The notes below the pieces were generated by a model, which saw nothing but the letters and a program-made list of their open reading frames with translations, was not told where the DNA came from and made no database searches. Of a DNA stretch of 64,000 nucleotides, positions 24,643-34,597 are shown in pieces. Where the stretch lies: the NCBI GenBank assembly GCA_904501855.1, contig CAJGCI010000002.1:8783-72782 (forward strand), written 5' to 3'. How positions within the stretch are numbered: the first letter of the stretch is position 1; each line of letters begins with the position of its first letter. Source of the stretch: Oscillospiraceae bacterium. GTDB taxonomy: Bacteria > Bacillota > Clostridia > Oscillospirales > Oscillospiraceae. A program made the position numbers and the translations under genes.

Positions 24643-24680
24643 GACAGTCCTGCATAAAGAAAAAACAGGACGGTCTTTTT
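24643..24680 (+). terminator. Leader terminator (attenuator) before purE
   Basis: GACAGTCCTG and CAGGACGGTC form a 10-bp stem with one A-G mismatch around a 13-nt loop, followed by TTTTTC. It lies between the promoter and the purE ribosome site (AGGAGG at 24689-24694). A terminator here must be bypassed for purine gene expression, so this is probably an attenuator. A second possible stem (ATGGTTT with AAACCAT, 24611-24638) lies just upstream; I see no obvious mutually exclusive fold and no recognisable guanine, ppGpp or PRPP riboswitch core. Confidence 0.6.
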
Positions 24681-24702
24681 CACTTTTTAGGAGGAAACTG
24701 CA

Positions 24703-25197
24703 TTGAAGAAAATTGCGATTATCATGGGAAGTGACAGTGACTTGCCCATCGTAGAAAAAGCGATGAAAATGCTGGATCAGTTTGAGGTTCCCTATGAAGC
24801 TCACGTGTATTCCGCACATCGTACACCGGAACAGGCGCGGGAATTTGCTGTGAATGCAAAGGCCAACGGTTTCGGTGCCATCATCGCGGCTGCAGGCATG
24901 GCTGCGCATCTTGCCGGGGCCTTTGCGGCCAATACAACTCTGCCGGTCGTCGGTATTCCCGTCAGTTCCGGATCTCTCAACGGCGTTGACGCTCTGTATT
25001 CCACTGTTCAGATGCCCACAGGAATCCCCGTGGCTACTGTTGCTGTGAACGGAGCTGCTAACGCCGCTTTGCTTTGTGTGGAGATGCTGGCCATCAGTGA
25101 CGATGTGCTGGCAGAGAAGCTGGAAGAATATCGGAAAGCAGATACCCAGAAGACGCTGAACAAGAACAGCGCCGTGGAAGAGAAATATAATCATTAA
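24703..25197 (+). CDS. purE: N5-carboxyaminoimidazole ribonucleotide mutase PurE
   Basis: A 164-residue class I or II Pur[16 protein letters not shown] and [11 protein letters not shown] form the active site, with [15 protein letters not shown] and [17 protein letters not shown] following. It makes CAIR in purine synthesis. The start is a TTG at 24703 with a perfect AGGAGG 8 nt ahead. No purK is nearby, so the enzyme may use N5-CAIR from an unlinked purK or act as an AIR carboxylase of the class II type; sequence alone does not settle this. Confidence 0.93.
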   Translation: MKKIAIIMGSDSDLPIVEKAMKMLDQFEVPYEAHVYSAHRTPEQAREFAVNAKANGFGAIIAAAGMAAHLAGAFAANTTLPVVGIPVSSGSLNGVDALYSTVQMPTGIPVATVAVNGAANAALLCVEMLAISDDVLAEKLEEYRKADTQKTLNKNSAVEEKYNH

Positions 25198-25222
25198 GGG
25201 AATTCTCAGGAGGAACAAAACC

Positions 25223-25930
25223 ATGGAAATGCGTGAAATGCTGTACGAAGGAAAAGCCAAGAAAGTTTATGCTACGGAAGATCCGGATCTTCTCATCGTC
25301 TCTTACAAGGACGACGCCACTGCTTTCAACGGAAAGAAAAAAGGCACCATTACCGGAAAGGGAGCCATCAACAACCGCGTCACCAACTTCATGATGCAGC
25401 GGCTGGAAGAGCAGGGTGTTCCCACTCATTTTGTAGAAGAGCTGAACGACCGTGAGACCGTAGTGAAAAAAGTGGAGATCGTTCCTCTGGAAGTGATTAT
25501 CCGCAACATTTCAGCCGGCAGCTTTGCCAAGCGTTACGGTGTGGAAGAAGGAATCCCGTTTGAGAATCCCACGATAGAATTTTCCTACAAGAACGACGAT
25601 CTGGACGATCCTCTTATCAACGAATATCACATTCAGGCGCTGAAACTTGCTACTCCCGAAGAAGTCGACACCATCAAGAAGATGGCTTTCAAGGTCAATG
25701 CGGTAATGAAAGAGTTCTTTGCTCAGCGCAATGTGGATCTGGTTGACTTCAAGCTGGAGTTTGGCAAGACCTCTGACGGCACTATCGTTCTGGCAGACGA
25801 GATCAGTCCGGACACCTGCCGTTTCTGGGATTCGGAAACTCATGAAAAGCTGGATAAAGACCGTTTCCGCAGAGATCTCGGAAATGTAGAAGATGCTTAC
25901 GATGAAATGCTGAAGCGCATTATCGGATAA
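25223..25930 (+). CDS. purC: SAICAR synthetase PurC
   Basis: A 235-residue enzyme joining CAIR and aspartate with ATP. The ATP-binding segment [11 protein letters not shown], the [13 protein letters not shown] loop, [18 protein letters not shown] and [14 protein letters not shown] are all conserved family motifs. Length is typical for the short bacterial form. AGGAGG precedes the ATG by 8 nt. It sits 25 nt after purE, in the order common to clostridia. Confidence 0.95.
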   Translation: MEMREMLYEGKAKKVYATEDPDLLIVSYKDDATAFNGKKKGTITGKGAINNRVTNFMMQRLEEQGVPTHFVEELNDRETVVKKVEIVPLEVIIRNISAGSFAKRYGVEEGIPFENPTIEFSYKNDDLDDPLINEYHIQALKLATPEEVDTIKKMAFKVNAVMKEFFAQRNVDLVDFKLEFGKTSDGTIVLADEISPDTCRFWDSETHEKLDKDRFRRDLGNVEDAYDEMLKRIIG

Positions 25931-26010
25931 TTGTGTTTCTGTATTTTTGAGATGACAGCATACCGGAACCGACCGGTTTGAAAACAAACAACGCGAAAGG
26001 AATAAGGTTG

Positions 26011-27048
26011 ATGAAAAGTCAAAGTGACAGCTACGCTTCCGCCGGTGTTGATATTACCGCCGGCTACAAAGCAGTCGAATTAATGAAAAGCCATATTGCA
26101 AGAACCACCACAGACGGGGTGATCGGATCAATCGGCGGCTTTGGCGGACTGTTTCAGCCCAACCTGGCCGGGATGGAAGAACCGATCCTGGTCTCCGGCA
26201 CAGACGGCGTCGGCACGAAGTTGCGCATTGCTTTCCTGATGGACAAACATGACACCGTCGGCATCGACTGTGTTGCCATGTGCGTCAATGACATCGTATG
26301 CTGCGGCGCCCGTCCGCTGTTCTTCCTGGACTATATCGCCTGCGGCAAGAACTATCCCGACCGTATTGCTTCTATCGTTTCCGGCGTTGCAGAGGGCTGT
26401 GTTCAGTCCGGCGCGGCGCTTATCGGAGGAGAGACCGCCGAGATGCCCGGGTTTTATCCTGTGGATGAATATGATCTGGCCGGATTTGCTGTCGGCATTG
26501 TAGACAAGAAAAAAATGATCGACAATTCCGCTATTCGGGCTGGAGATGTCATCATTGCCCTTCCTTCCAGCGGAGTTCATTCCAACGGCTTCTCTCTGGT
26601 CCGCAAGGTCTTTGATGTTGAAAACAGCGATATCAAAACACCCAACGAGCGCCTCGGCGGAAAATCCATCGGAGAGGCTTTGCTGGCACCCACGAAGATC
26701 TATGTAAAGCCGGTGCTGGCGGTACAGGAAGCGGTTACCATCAAAGGCGTATCTCATATCACCGGCGGTGGTTTTTACGAGAATGTCCCCCGCAGCATTC
26801 CTTCGGGCTACACCGCAAAGATCGAAAAGGCAAGCATTCGCACTCCGGTCCTTTTTGATCTTATTGCAGAGGCCGGCAACATTCCGGAAAGAGATATGTT
26901 CAACACCTTCAACATGGGTGTTGGCATGTGTATGATCGTTGAACGAAATGATGTGGATACTGCCATTTCGGTTCTGAAAAAACAGGGCGAAGCCGCCTAT
27001 GTGATCGGCGAAGTAGTAGAAGGAAGTGAGGGGGTCATCCTGTGCTGA
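26011..27048 (+). CDS. purM: Phosphoribosylformylglycinamidine cyclo-ligase PurM
   Basis: A 345-residue AIR synthetase. It has [20 protein letters not shown] at the start, then [47 protein letters not shown] and [15 protein letters not shown], the full family signature set. The ATG at 26011 is used rather than an in-frame TTG at 25978, because AAAGG lies 10 nt ahead and the protein then has the standard length. It overlaps purN by 7 nt. Confidence 0.95.
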   Translation: MKSQSDSYASAGVDITAGYKAVELMKSHIARTTTDGVIGSIGGFGGLFQPNLAGMEEPILVSGTDGVGTKLRIAFLMDKHDTVGIDCVAMCVNDIVCCGARPLFFLDYIACGKNYPDRIASIVSGVAEGCVQSGAALIGGETAEMPGFYPVDEYDLAGFAVGIVDKKKMIDNSAIRAGDVIIALPSSGVHSNGFSLVRKVFDVENSDIKTPNERLGGKSIGEALLAPTKIYVKPVLAVQEAVTIKGVSHITGGGFYENVPRSIPSGYTAKIEKASIRTPVLFDLIAEAGNIPERDMFNTFNMGVGMCMIVERNDVDTAISVLKKQGEAAYVIGEVVEGSEGVILC

Positions 27049-27626
27049 ACATTGCTGTTATGGTATCCGGCGGAGGAACTAATCTGCAGGCCCTGATCGA
27101 CGCTCAGAAGAGCGGTGTCATCCGGGACGGAAAGATCACCCTGGTCGTTTCCAGTTCGCCGACCGCCTACGCCCTGACAAGAGCGGAGCAGAACGGGATC
27201 GAGGGTCTCGTATGCAACGATGAGGAAGAACTCATTCGCATCATGGATGAGCATCAGATCTCCCTGATCGTTCTTGCCGGTTACATGACCATTCTCAGTG
27301 AAAACTTTGTGAAACGTTATCCGGAACGGATCATCAACGTCCACCCGGCATTGATCCCGTCCTTTTGCGGAAAGGGTTTTTACGGACTTCGTGTCCATGA
27401 GGCAGCCCTGAATTACGGAGTTAAAATCACCGGAGCCACGGTTCATTACGTTAACGAGATCCCCGACGGCGGGAAGATCATTCTTCAGAAAGCCGTAGAG
27501 ATCCAGGAGGATGACACTCCCAAGACTCTTCAGAAACGCGTAATGGAAGAAGCGGAATGGGTCATTCTTCCCCAGGCCGTTCAGTTGGTGTGTGAAAAAA
27601 TATTATCGGAGGAAAATCATGGCTAA
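27042..27626 (+). CDS. purN: Glycinamide ribonucleotide formyltransferase PurN
   Basis: A 194-residue GAR transformylase using 10-formyl-tetrahydrofolate. The opening [15 protein letters not shown], the catalytic [11 protein letters not shown] (Asn and His) and [16 protein letters not shown] (catalytic Asp) are present. It starts at GTG 27042 within the last codons of purM, with GAGGGGG ahead, and overlaps the PurO-like gene by 8 nt, so three genes are read in coupled fashion. Confidence 0.94.
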   Translation: MLNIAVMVSGGGTNLQALIDAQKSGVIRDGKITLVVSSSPTAYALTRAEQNGIEGLVCNDEEELIRIMDEHQISLIVLAGYMTILSENFVKRYPERIINVHPALIPSFCGKGFYGLRVHEAALNYGVKITGATVHYVNEIPDGGKIILQKAVEIQEDDTPKTLQKRVMEEAEWVILPQAVQLVCEKILSEENHG

Positions 27627-28326
27627 GTATGATATTGCAACTTTACTGAAGACCAATGCATATCCCGGCAGAGGGATCATCCTGGGCCGCAGCGTCGATG
27701 ACAAGTATGCCGTTGCTGCATATTTCATCATGGGCCGCAGCGCCAACAGCCGCAATCGTATTTTCACGGAAACCGAAGACGGCATCAAGACAGAGGCTTT
27801 TGATCCCGCTGCAATGGAAGACCCTTCCCTGATCATTTACCACCCGGTTCGGGAGCTGAAGGGACAGCTCATCGTAACCAACGGTGATCAGACCGATACT
27901 ATTCGGGACGGACTGGCAGAAGGCAAGACGATGAGCGAAGCTCTGAAGAGCCGCGAGTTTGAGCCGGATCAGCCCAACTACACCCCGAGAATCTCCGGTG
28001 TCATTCATGCAGACGGAAGCTATGAGATGTCTATTCTCAAATCACTCTACGGCGATCCTTCCTGCTGCTGCCGCTACACTTTTGATTATGACAAACCTCA
28101 GGCCGGCCTTGCACATTTTATCCACACCTACGTGGGCGATGGCAGCCCGCTTCCCTCCTTCGTCGGAGAACCGGAGGACGTTTCCATCGACTGCCCGGAC
28201 CCGCAGTCCCTCGCACAGCTCCTTTGGGAGAGCCTGAACGAAGACAACAAGGTCTCTCTTTACGTATGCTACACCGAGCTTTCCACTGGCAAGCGCAGTG
28301 TCGTCATTTGCAATAAGAATCAGTAA
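27619..28326 (+). CDS. purO: IMP cyclohydrolase, archaeal PurO-like family
   Basis: A 235-residue protein of the IMP_cyclohyd (PurO) family: KTNAYPGRGIILGRSVDDKY at the N terminus, then AYFIMGRSANSRNRIF, SLIIYHPVRE and VTNGDQTDTI. It closes FAICAR to IMP, the last step of purine synthesis. In most bacteria this step is the N-terminal half of PurH; here the next gene encodes only the transformylase half, so the two together replace PurH. The ATG at 27619 follows CGGAGG by 6 nt. First described in archaea, the family also occurs in some clostridia. Confidence 0.88.
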   Translation: MAKYDIATLLKTNAYPGRGIILGRSVDDKYAVAAYFIMGRSANSRNRIFTETEDGIKTEAFDPAAMEDPSLIIYHPVRELKGQLIVTNGDQTDTIRDGLAEGKTMSEALKSREFEPDQPNYTPRISGVIHADGSYEMSILKSLYGDPSCCCRYTFDYDKPQAGLAHFIHTYVGDGSPLPSFVGEPEDVSIDCPDPQSLAQLLWESLNEDNKVSLYVCYTELSTGKRSVVICNKNQ

Positions 28327-28340
28327 CGGAGGAAAACAAA

Positions 28341-29519
28341 ATGAAAAAGATAGAACTGAAATACGGTTGCAATCCCAACCAGAAACCCTCCAGCATCTAT
28401 GTGGCTGACGGACGGGATCTTCCCGTGGAAGTCCTGAACGGCCGGCCCGGATATATCAATTTTATGGACGCTCTCAACTCCTGGCGTCTGGTCAGCGAAC
28501 TTAAGAAGAACACCGGTCTTCCCGCCGCCGCTTCCTTCAAACACGTCTCTCCTGCCGGTGCAGCTGTTGCGAAGGAGCTTTCGGAGCTGGAACGTCAGAT
28601 GTATTTTGTCTCTCCGGATCTGGACGTCACCCCCATTGCCAGCGCCTATATCCGCGCCCGCGGAACGGATCGTCTGTGCTCTTACGGAGACTGGGCAGCG
28701 CTGTCCGACACCTGTGACAAGACTACCGCTCTGTATCTGAAGGATGAAGTTTCCGATGGCATTATTGCTCCGGATTATACCGAAGAAGCTCTGGAGATCC
28801 TGAAAACCAAGAAAAAAGGCAACTACAACATCGTAAAAATTGATGCCTCTTTTGTTCCCGATCCTATTGAGCATCGTGAGATTTACGGCATCACCTTTGA
28901 GCAAGGCATCAATGACTATGCTGTCACGGATGATACCTTTGCCAACATCGTTACCTCGAACACCGACCTCACCGAGGCAGTGCGTCGGGACATGACCATC
29001 GCGCTGCTCACTCTGAAATACACCCAGTCCAACTCCGTCTGTTATGTGAAAGATGGTCAGGCCATCGGCGTTGGCGCCGGTCAGCAGAGCCGTATCCACT
29101 GCACCAGACTGGCTGGCAACAAGGCCGACAACTGGCTGCTGCGTCAGCATCCGAAAGTGCTCGGTCTGGACTTCATCGACGGAATCCGCCGCCCCAACCG
29201 CGACAACGCCATCGATGTCTATATTTCTGACGAGTATGAAGACGTCCTCCGTGACGGTGTGTGGCAAGAGACTTTCAAGACTCGTCCCGAGCCTCTGACT
29301 CTGGAAGAAAAGAAAGCCTGGATTGCAACACAGTCCGGACTTACTGTCGGCTCCGATGCGTTCTTCCCCTTCGGTGACAATATTGAGCGGGCAAGAAAAT
29401 CCGGTGTGAACTACGTAATTCAGCCCGGCGGAAGCATCCGGGACGACAATGTTATCGATACTTGCAATCAGTACGGTATGCTCATGATCTTCACGGGCTC
29501 CCGTCTGTTCCATCATTAA
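28341..29519 (+). CDS. Stand-alone AICAR transformylase (PurH C-terminal type)
   Basis: A 392-residue AICAR formyltransferase without the N-terminal IMP cyclohydrolase domain. KYGCNPNQKPSSIY opens it, the catalytic K-H-x-x-P-x-G motif is in SFKHVSPAGAAV, and SNSVCYVKDGQAIGVGAGQQ, AFFPFGDNIERA and VIQPGGSIRDDNVI close it. It formylates AICAR using 10-formyl-tetrahydrofolate; PurO-like protein upstream then closes the ring. Usual bifunctional PurH has about 510-530 residues. Spacing to the PurO gene is 14 nt with CGGAGG in between. Confidence 0.93.
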   Translation: MKKIELKYGCNPNQKPSSIYVADGRDLPVEVLNGRPGYINFMDALNSWRLVSELKKNTGLPAAASFKHVSPAGAAVAKELSELERQMYFVSPDLDVTPIASAYIRARGTDRLCSYGDWAALSDTCDKTTALYLKDEVSDGIIAPDYTEEALEILKTKKKGNYNIVKIDASFVPDPIEHREIYGITFEQGINDYAVTDDTFANIVTSNTDLTEAVRRDMTIALLTLKYTQSNSVCYVKDGQAIGVGAGQQSRIHCTRLAGNKADNWLLRQHPKVLGLDFIDGIRRPNRDNAIDVYISDEYEDVLRDGVWQETFKTRPEPLTLEEKKAWIATQSGLTVGSDAFFPFGDNIERARKSGVNYVIQPGGSIRDDNVIDTCNQYGMLMIFTGSRLFHH

Positions 29520-29597
29520 TCGAATCCTATCCAACATTCCGCGCTGAATAGCGCGGAATTTGGCCATTAATAATCTTGTGTGGAGAGGAATACTGTT

Positions 29598-30875
29598 ATG
29601 AAGATCATGGTCGTAGGTGGCGGCGGACGTGAACATGCCGTCATCAAAGCACTGAAAAAGAATCCTGAGATCACTGAGATCGTTGCCCTCCCCGGGAACG
29701 GCGGCATTGCAGCGGATGCTACCTGTGTTCCCGTCGGTGCCACGGATCTGGACGGCCTTGTGAAATACGCATGTGAAAATGCAGTGGATTTTGCCGTTGT
29801 GACCCCGGATGATCCCCTGGTCATGGGTGCTGTTGATCTGCTGGAAGCGGCAGGGATCCCCTGTTTCGGCCCGAACAAAAATGCCGCAATTCTGGAAGGC
29901 AGCAAGGTCTTTTCCAAAAACCTGATGAAAAAATACGGAATTCCAACTGCTGCCTATGAAGTGTTTACCTCTTCCTCCGAAGCGCTGGATTATGTGGAAA
30001 CTGCTCCCCTTCCTCTGGTCGTTAAGGCAGATGGTCTTGCTCTTGGAAAGGGCGTTCTCATTGCACAGACCCGCCAGGAGGCAGTCGAGGCTGTCAAGAC
30101 CATTATGGAAGACAAGAAATTCGGTGCCAGCGGTAATCAGATCGTTGTCGAGGAGTTCCTGGAAGGCCCGGAAGTGTCCGTTCTTGCCTTTACCGACGGT
30201 AAGACGGTCGTTCCCATGGTCTCATCCATGGATCACAAACGAGCGAAAGATCATGATGAAGGTCTGAATACCGGTGGAATGGGAACCATCGCTCCCAACC
30301 CCTACTACACACCATCTGTGGCAGACACCTGCATGGAACAGATCTTCCTTCCCACCATCCGTGCGATGGCTGAAGAAGGCCGTCCCTTCCGCGGCTGTCT
30401 GTACTTTGGTCTGATGGTCACCAAAAACGGACCGAAAGTTATTGAATACAACTGTCGCTTCGGCGACCCGGAAGCTCAGGTTGTGCTTCCCCTGCTGGAA
30501 AGTGATCTTTTCACTGTCATGCAGGCCTGCCGCAACGGATTGCTGGCGGAGACGGACGTCTCCTTCTCCTCTGACAGCGCGTGCTGTGTCATCATGGCAA
30601 GTGACGGATATCCATCCAGTTACCAGAAAGGATTTGCTATCTCTTTTGATCCGGATCTTTCCGCTGACGTTTATGTTGCCGGAGCAAAACTGGAGAACGA
30701 AAAACTGCTTACCAGCGGAGGTCGTGTTCTGGGTGTGACCTGCAAGGCGGAAACACTGAAAGATGCTATTGCCCTTGCTTATGAGCAGGTGAAAAAGATA
30801 CATTTTGACAACGCTTATTATCGCAAAGACATCGGGCAGCGCGCGCTGAACGCAGGCGCTGTGCAGGAGGGATAA
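29598..30875 (+). CDS. purD: Phosphoribosylamine-glycine ligase PurD
   Basis: A 425-residue ATP-grasp enzyme joining phosphoribosylamine and glycine. The start KIMVVGGGGREHAVI, the ATP-grasp VVKADGLALGKGVLIA, the DHKRAKDHDEGLNTGGMG loop and EYNCRFGDPEAQVVLP are conserved. The ATG at 29598 has GAGAGGA 8 nt upstream; an earlier in-frame start has none. A 78-nt gap separates it from the transformylase; it contains a small GCGC-rich hairpin (CCGCGCTGAATAGCGCGG, 29539-29556) without a T-run, so it is probably not a terminator. Confidence 0.95.
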   Translation: MKIMVVGGGGREHAVIKALKKNPEITEIVALPGNGGIAADATCVPVGATDLDGLVKYACENAVDFAVVTPDDPLVMGAVDLLEAAGIPCFGPNKNAAILEGSKVFSKNLMKKYGIPTAAYEVFTSSSEALDYVETAPLPLVVKADGLALGKGVLIAQTRQEAVEAVKTIMEDKKFGASGNQIVVEEFLEGPEVSVLAFTDGKTVVPMVSSMDHKRAKDHDEGLNTGGMGTIAPNPYYTPSVADTCMEQIFLPTIRAMAEEGRPFRGCLYFGLMVTKNGPKVIEYNCRFGDPEAQVVLPLLESDLFTVMQACRNGLLAETDVSFSSDSACCVIMASDGYPSSYQKGFAISFDPDLSADVYVAGAKLENEKLLTSGGRVLGVTCKAETLKDAIALAYEQVKKIHFDNAYYRKDIGQRALNAGAVQEG

Positions 30876-30878
30876 CTC

Positions 30879-33800
30879 ATGGTATACCGTATTTATGTTG
30901 AGAAAAAAGAAGAGCTTGCCAACGAAGCAAGAGAACTGGCCGGTGAAGCACGGGATTTTCTGGGAATCCAGTCTCTGGAGAAAGTCCGTATCCTGAACCG
31001 TTATGATGTGGAAAATATTGATAAGGATCTCTTTGATCAGGCGGTTCGCACCGTCTTTTCCGAACCTCAGCTGGATCAGACCTTTGAGCATCTCCCGGAG
31101 ACCGATGCTCAGGTATTTGCCGTGGAGTTTCTTCCCGGACAGTACGATCAGCGGGCAGATTCCGCTGCGCAGTGTATTCAGATCATCTCCCAGGGCGACC
31201 GCCCTGCGGTTCACACGGCGAAGGTCTACCTTCTGTATGGCGATCTTTCCGCAGAAGATCTTGCCGCAATAAAAAAGCACGTCATCAATCCGGTGGAAAG
31301 CCGGGAAGCCTCTCTGGATCGTGTGGAGACTCTGGCCGTTCAGTATGAGATTCCGGAGACCGTAGATATCCTGAACGGTTTTATTTCCTATGACGAAAAT
31401 CAGCTGGCGGCATTTGCCCGGGAAAAAGGCCTGGCCATGGATCTGGGCGATCTGGTATGCTGCCGGGACTACTTCCGTTCCGAAGGACGGGATCCCAGCA
31501 TCACGGAGATCCGCGTCATTGATACCTACTGGTCCGATCACTGCCGTCACACCACGTTCAACACGGTAATCGATTCCATTGAGACCGATGATCCCGAGCT
31601 CCGGAACGCCTATAATGAATACATCCGCACCCGCGAGGAGCTCCACCGCACAAAGCCCGTTACTCTGATGGATATGGGCACCATCGGTGCCCGTTATCTG
31701 AAGTCCGTGGGCATGCTGGATAAGCTGGATGAATCCGAGGAGATCAATGCCTGTACCGTAAAGATCAAGGTTAATGTCAACGGAAAAGCCCAGGACTGGC
31801 TCCTTCTTTTCAAAAACGAAACCCACAACCACCCGACGGAAATCGAACCCTTTGGCGGTGCTGCCACCTGCATCGGCGGTGCAATTCGTGATCCGCTTTC
31901 CGGACGCAGCTACGTTTATTCCGCAATGCGTGTTACAGGTGCTGCCAATCCGCTGCGAAGCGTCAGCGAGACTCTGAAAGGCAAACTGCCTCAGAAAAAG
32001 CTTGTCACTACTGCAGCCGCCGGTTACTCTTCCTACGGCAACCAGATCGGTCTTGCTACGGGGCAGGTTGACGAACTCTATCACGATGGTTATGCTGCCA
32101 AACGCATGGAGATCGGCGCTGTTGTTGCTGCTGCTCCCGCTGAAAATGTTCGCCGTGAACGTCCCTCCGGCGGAGATGTCATCATTCTTCTCGGCGGACG
32201 TACCGGACGAGACGGCTGCGGCGGTGCTACCGGTTCCTCCAAAGCGCATACGGTAGAATCTCTGGACACCTGCGGTGCAGAAGTTCAGAAGGGCAATGCT
32301 CCCGAAGAACGCAAGCTTCAGCGACTGTTCCGCAATCCGGAAGCGTCCCGCATGATCAAACGCTGCAACGATTTTGGTGCCGGCGGTGTTTCCGTTGCAG
32401 TCGGCGAACTTGCAGACGGTCTGGATATTGATCTGAATACCGTTCCGAAGAAGTATGACGGTCTGGACGGCACAGAGCTGGCGATCTCCGAATCACAGGA
32501 GCGCATGGCCGTGGTCGTTGCCGGAGAGGATGCCGAAAAGTTCCGTGCTCTGGCTGCAGAAGAGAATCTGGAATCCACGGTGATCGCAAAGGTTACTGAA
32601 GACCGCAGACTGAAAATGAAATGGAACGGTGCCACTATCGTGGACATTTCCCGCGATTTTCTGGATACCAACGGTGCGGAAAAGCATATGTCCGCGTCTC
32701 TCCCGAAAACGAGATCGTGGGCAAAGACCATTCCCGCCTCATTCAACGAAGGCCTGCTTTCTCTGGCTGACGATCTGAATGTGTGTTCCAAGCGTGGGCT
32801 GTCGGAACGGTTTGACTCTACGATCGGCGCCGGAACGGTGCTCATGCCGTTCGGAGGCAAGACGCAGACCACGCCGATCCAGGCCATGGTCAACAAAGTT
32901 TCCTGTGAAAAAGAGGATACCGACACCTGTTCCGTGATGGCTTGGGGATTCAACCCCTTTATCATGGAAAATTCCCCCTTCCACGGGGCTTATCTTTCCG
33001 TGGTGGAATCGGTTGCCAAACTTATCGCCACCGGTGCCGGATATGAAGATATTTATCTTTCCTTCCAGGAATATTTCCCCCATCTGGGTCAGGATCCGGA
33101 AAAATGGGGGCAGCCGGTATCTGCGCTCCTCGGAGCTTTCCGTGCGCAGAAAGACTTTGGTGTCGCCGCCATTGGCGGAAAAGACTCCATGTCCGGAACA
33201 TTTGAAAACATGTCCGTTCCTCCCACGCTGGTATCCTTTGCCATTACCACCACCTGTGTGGACAACATCGTATCCAACGAACTGAAGGGTGCCGGACATT
33301 CCCTGTACTGGTTCAAACCCGACTATCTGGAAAACGGTCTGCCGGATGCGGACTCGCTGAAGGATATTATGAAGACCGTACATGCGCTGGTCAAAGAAGG
33401 AAAGATTCTTACCGCGTATACGCCGGGTTACGGCGGTGTGGCAGAAGCGCTGATGAAGATGTGCTTCGGCAACCGCATTGGTGTGAAGCTGGACGGCGGC
33501 TGTTCTCTGGAAGATATATTCGGATACCGTTACGGTTCCTTTGTTGTGGAATCCGAAGAAGATCTCTCCTCCTGCGGAGCAGTTCTTCTCGGCACCACAT
33601 CGGAAGATCCCGTGTTCTGCTGCGGTGACTCCTGCGTTGCTCTGGAACATCTCTCCGAGGTATATGAGAACAAACTGGAGTCGGTCTACCCCATGAATGT
33701 GGATACTCAGGCCGATGAAGAGGTTCCCGCATACAGCTTCTCTGCAGAGAGCCGGGTCTCCCCTGCAGTCAAAACCGCAAAACCCAAGGTGCTGATCCCG

Positions 33801-34577
33801 GTCTTCCCCGGAACGAACTGTGAATACGATTCCGCAAAAGCCTTTGCCCGTGCAGGTGCCGATCCGGAGATCGTGGTCATTCGCAACATGACTTCCGCCG
33901 ATATTACCGAATCGGTTCAGTATATCGCCAAGCAGATCAAGCAGTCCCAGATCATCTTCATCCCGGGAGGTTTCTCCGGCGGTGATGAGCCGGAAGGAAG
34001 CGCAAAATTCATTACCGCCTTCTTCCGCAATCAGGAGATCTCGGATGCCGTCAGCGATCTCCTGGAAAACCGGGATGGTCTCATGGCCGGTATCTGCAAC
34101 GGGTTCCAGGCTCTGGTGAAACTGGGTCTTGTTCCTTATGGAAAGATCATGGATACCGATGCGTCTTGCCCGACGCTGACCTACAACACAATCGGACGCC
34201 ATCAGTCCATGCTGGTCCGCACTCGCATTGCCTCCAACATGTCTCCGTGGCTTGCCAATACGCAGCCCGGTGAGATCTATACGGTTCCCATCTCTCACGG
34301 CGAAGGCCGTTTCTATGCTTCACGTGATCTGGTGGAACAGCTGGCAAAACAGGGTCAGATAGCCACACAGTATGTGGATCTGTCCGGAAAGCCCACCATG
34401 GACATCGCGGCGAACCCCAACGGCTCCATTTGCGCCATCGAGGGAATCACCTCGCCGGACGGCCGTGTATTCGGCAAGATGGGCCACGCAGAACGTGTTG
34501 GCTACGGCCTGTACAAAAATGTTGAAGGTGACTTTAACATCGGCATGTTTGACTCTGCGGTAAAATATTTCAAATAA
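30879..34577 (+). CDS. purL: Phosphoribosylformylglycinamidine synthase, single-chain PurL
   Basis: A 1232-residue fused enzyme: N-terminal domain, two AIR-synthase-like halves and a C-terminal class I glutaminase. Visible motifs are YWSDHCRHTTFNT, KNETHNHPTEIEPFGGAAT, the second-half AIGGKDSMSGTF, and the glutaminase nucleophile in MAGICNGFQALV with HGEGRFYA near the end. Length fits the clostridial single-chain form (about 1230-1260) and replaces the PurS/PurL/PurQ complex of bacilli. It lies 3 nt after purD. It is the last purine gene; lysA follows 20 nt later, probably on the same transcript. Confidence 0.95.
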   Translation: MVYRIYVEKKEELANEARELAGEARDFLGIQSLEKVRILNRYDVENIDKDLFDQAVRTVFSEPQLDQTFEHLPETDAQVFAVEFLPGQYDQRADSAAQCIQIISQGDRPAVHTAKVYLLYGDLSAEDLAAIKKHVINPVESREASLDRVETLAVQYEIPETVDILNGFISYDENQLAAFAREKGLAMDLGDLVCCRDYFRSEGRDPSITEIRVIDTYWSDHCRHTTFNTVIDSIETDDPELRNAYNEYIRTREELHRTKPVTLMDMGTIGARYLKSVGMLDKLDESEEINACTVKIKVNVNGKAQDWLLLFKNETHNHPTEIEPFGGAATCIGGAIRDPLSGRSYVYSAMRVTGAANPLRSVSETLKGKLPQKKLVTTAAAGYSSYGNQIGLATGQVDELYHDGYAAKRMEIGAVVAAAPAENVRRERPSGGDVIILLGGRTGRDGCGGATGSSKAHTVESLDTCGAEVQKGNAPEERKLQRLFRNPEASRMIKRCNDFGAGGVSVAVGELADGLDIDLNTVPKKYDGLDGTELAISESQERMAVVVAGEDAEKFRALAAEENLESTVIAKVTEDRRLKMKWNGATIVDISRDFLDTNGAEKHMSASLPKTRSWAKTIPASFNEGLLSLADDLNVCSKRGLSERFDSTIGAGTVLMPFGGKTQTTPIQAMVNKVSCEKEDTDTCSVMAWGFNPFIMENSPFHGAYLSVVESVAKLIATGAGYEDIYLSFQEYFPHLGQDPEKWGQPVSALLGAFRAQKDFGVAAIGGKDSMSGTFENMSVPPTLVSFAITTTCVDNIVSNELKGAGHSLYWFKPDYLENGLPDADSLKDIMKTVHALVKEGKILTAYTPGYGGVAEALMKMCFGNRIGVKLDGGCSLEDIFGYRYGSFVVESEEDLSSCGAVLLGTTSEDPVFCCGDSCVALEHLSEVYENKLESVYPMNVDTQADEEVPAYSFSAESRVSPAVKTAKPKVLIPVFPGTNCEYDSAKAFARAGADPEIVVIRNMTSADITESVQYIAKQIKQSQIIFIPGGFSGGDEPEGSAKFITAFFRNQEISDAVSDLLENRDGLMAGICNGFQALVKLGLVPYGKIMDTDASCPTLTYNTIGRHQSMLVRTRIASNMSPWLANTQPGEIYTVPISHGEGRFYASRDLVEQLAKQGQIATQYVDLSGKPTMDIAANPNGSICAIEGITSPDGRVFGKMGHAERVGYGLYKNVEGDFNIGMFDSAVKYFK

Positions 34578-34597
34578 ATTATGAGGGAGGAACGTAA

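Noticed and set aside
29539..29556. CCGCGCTGAATAGCGCGG hairpin between the AICAR transformylase gene and purD as a terminator
   Set aside because: Short stem, no T-run after it, and the genes on both sides belong to one pathway in the same direction; more likely an mRNA-stability element.
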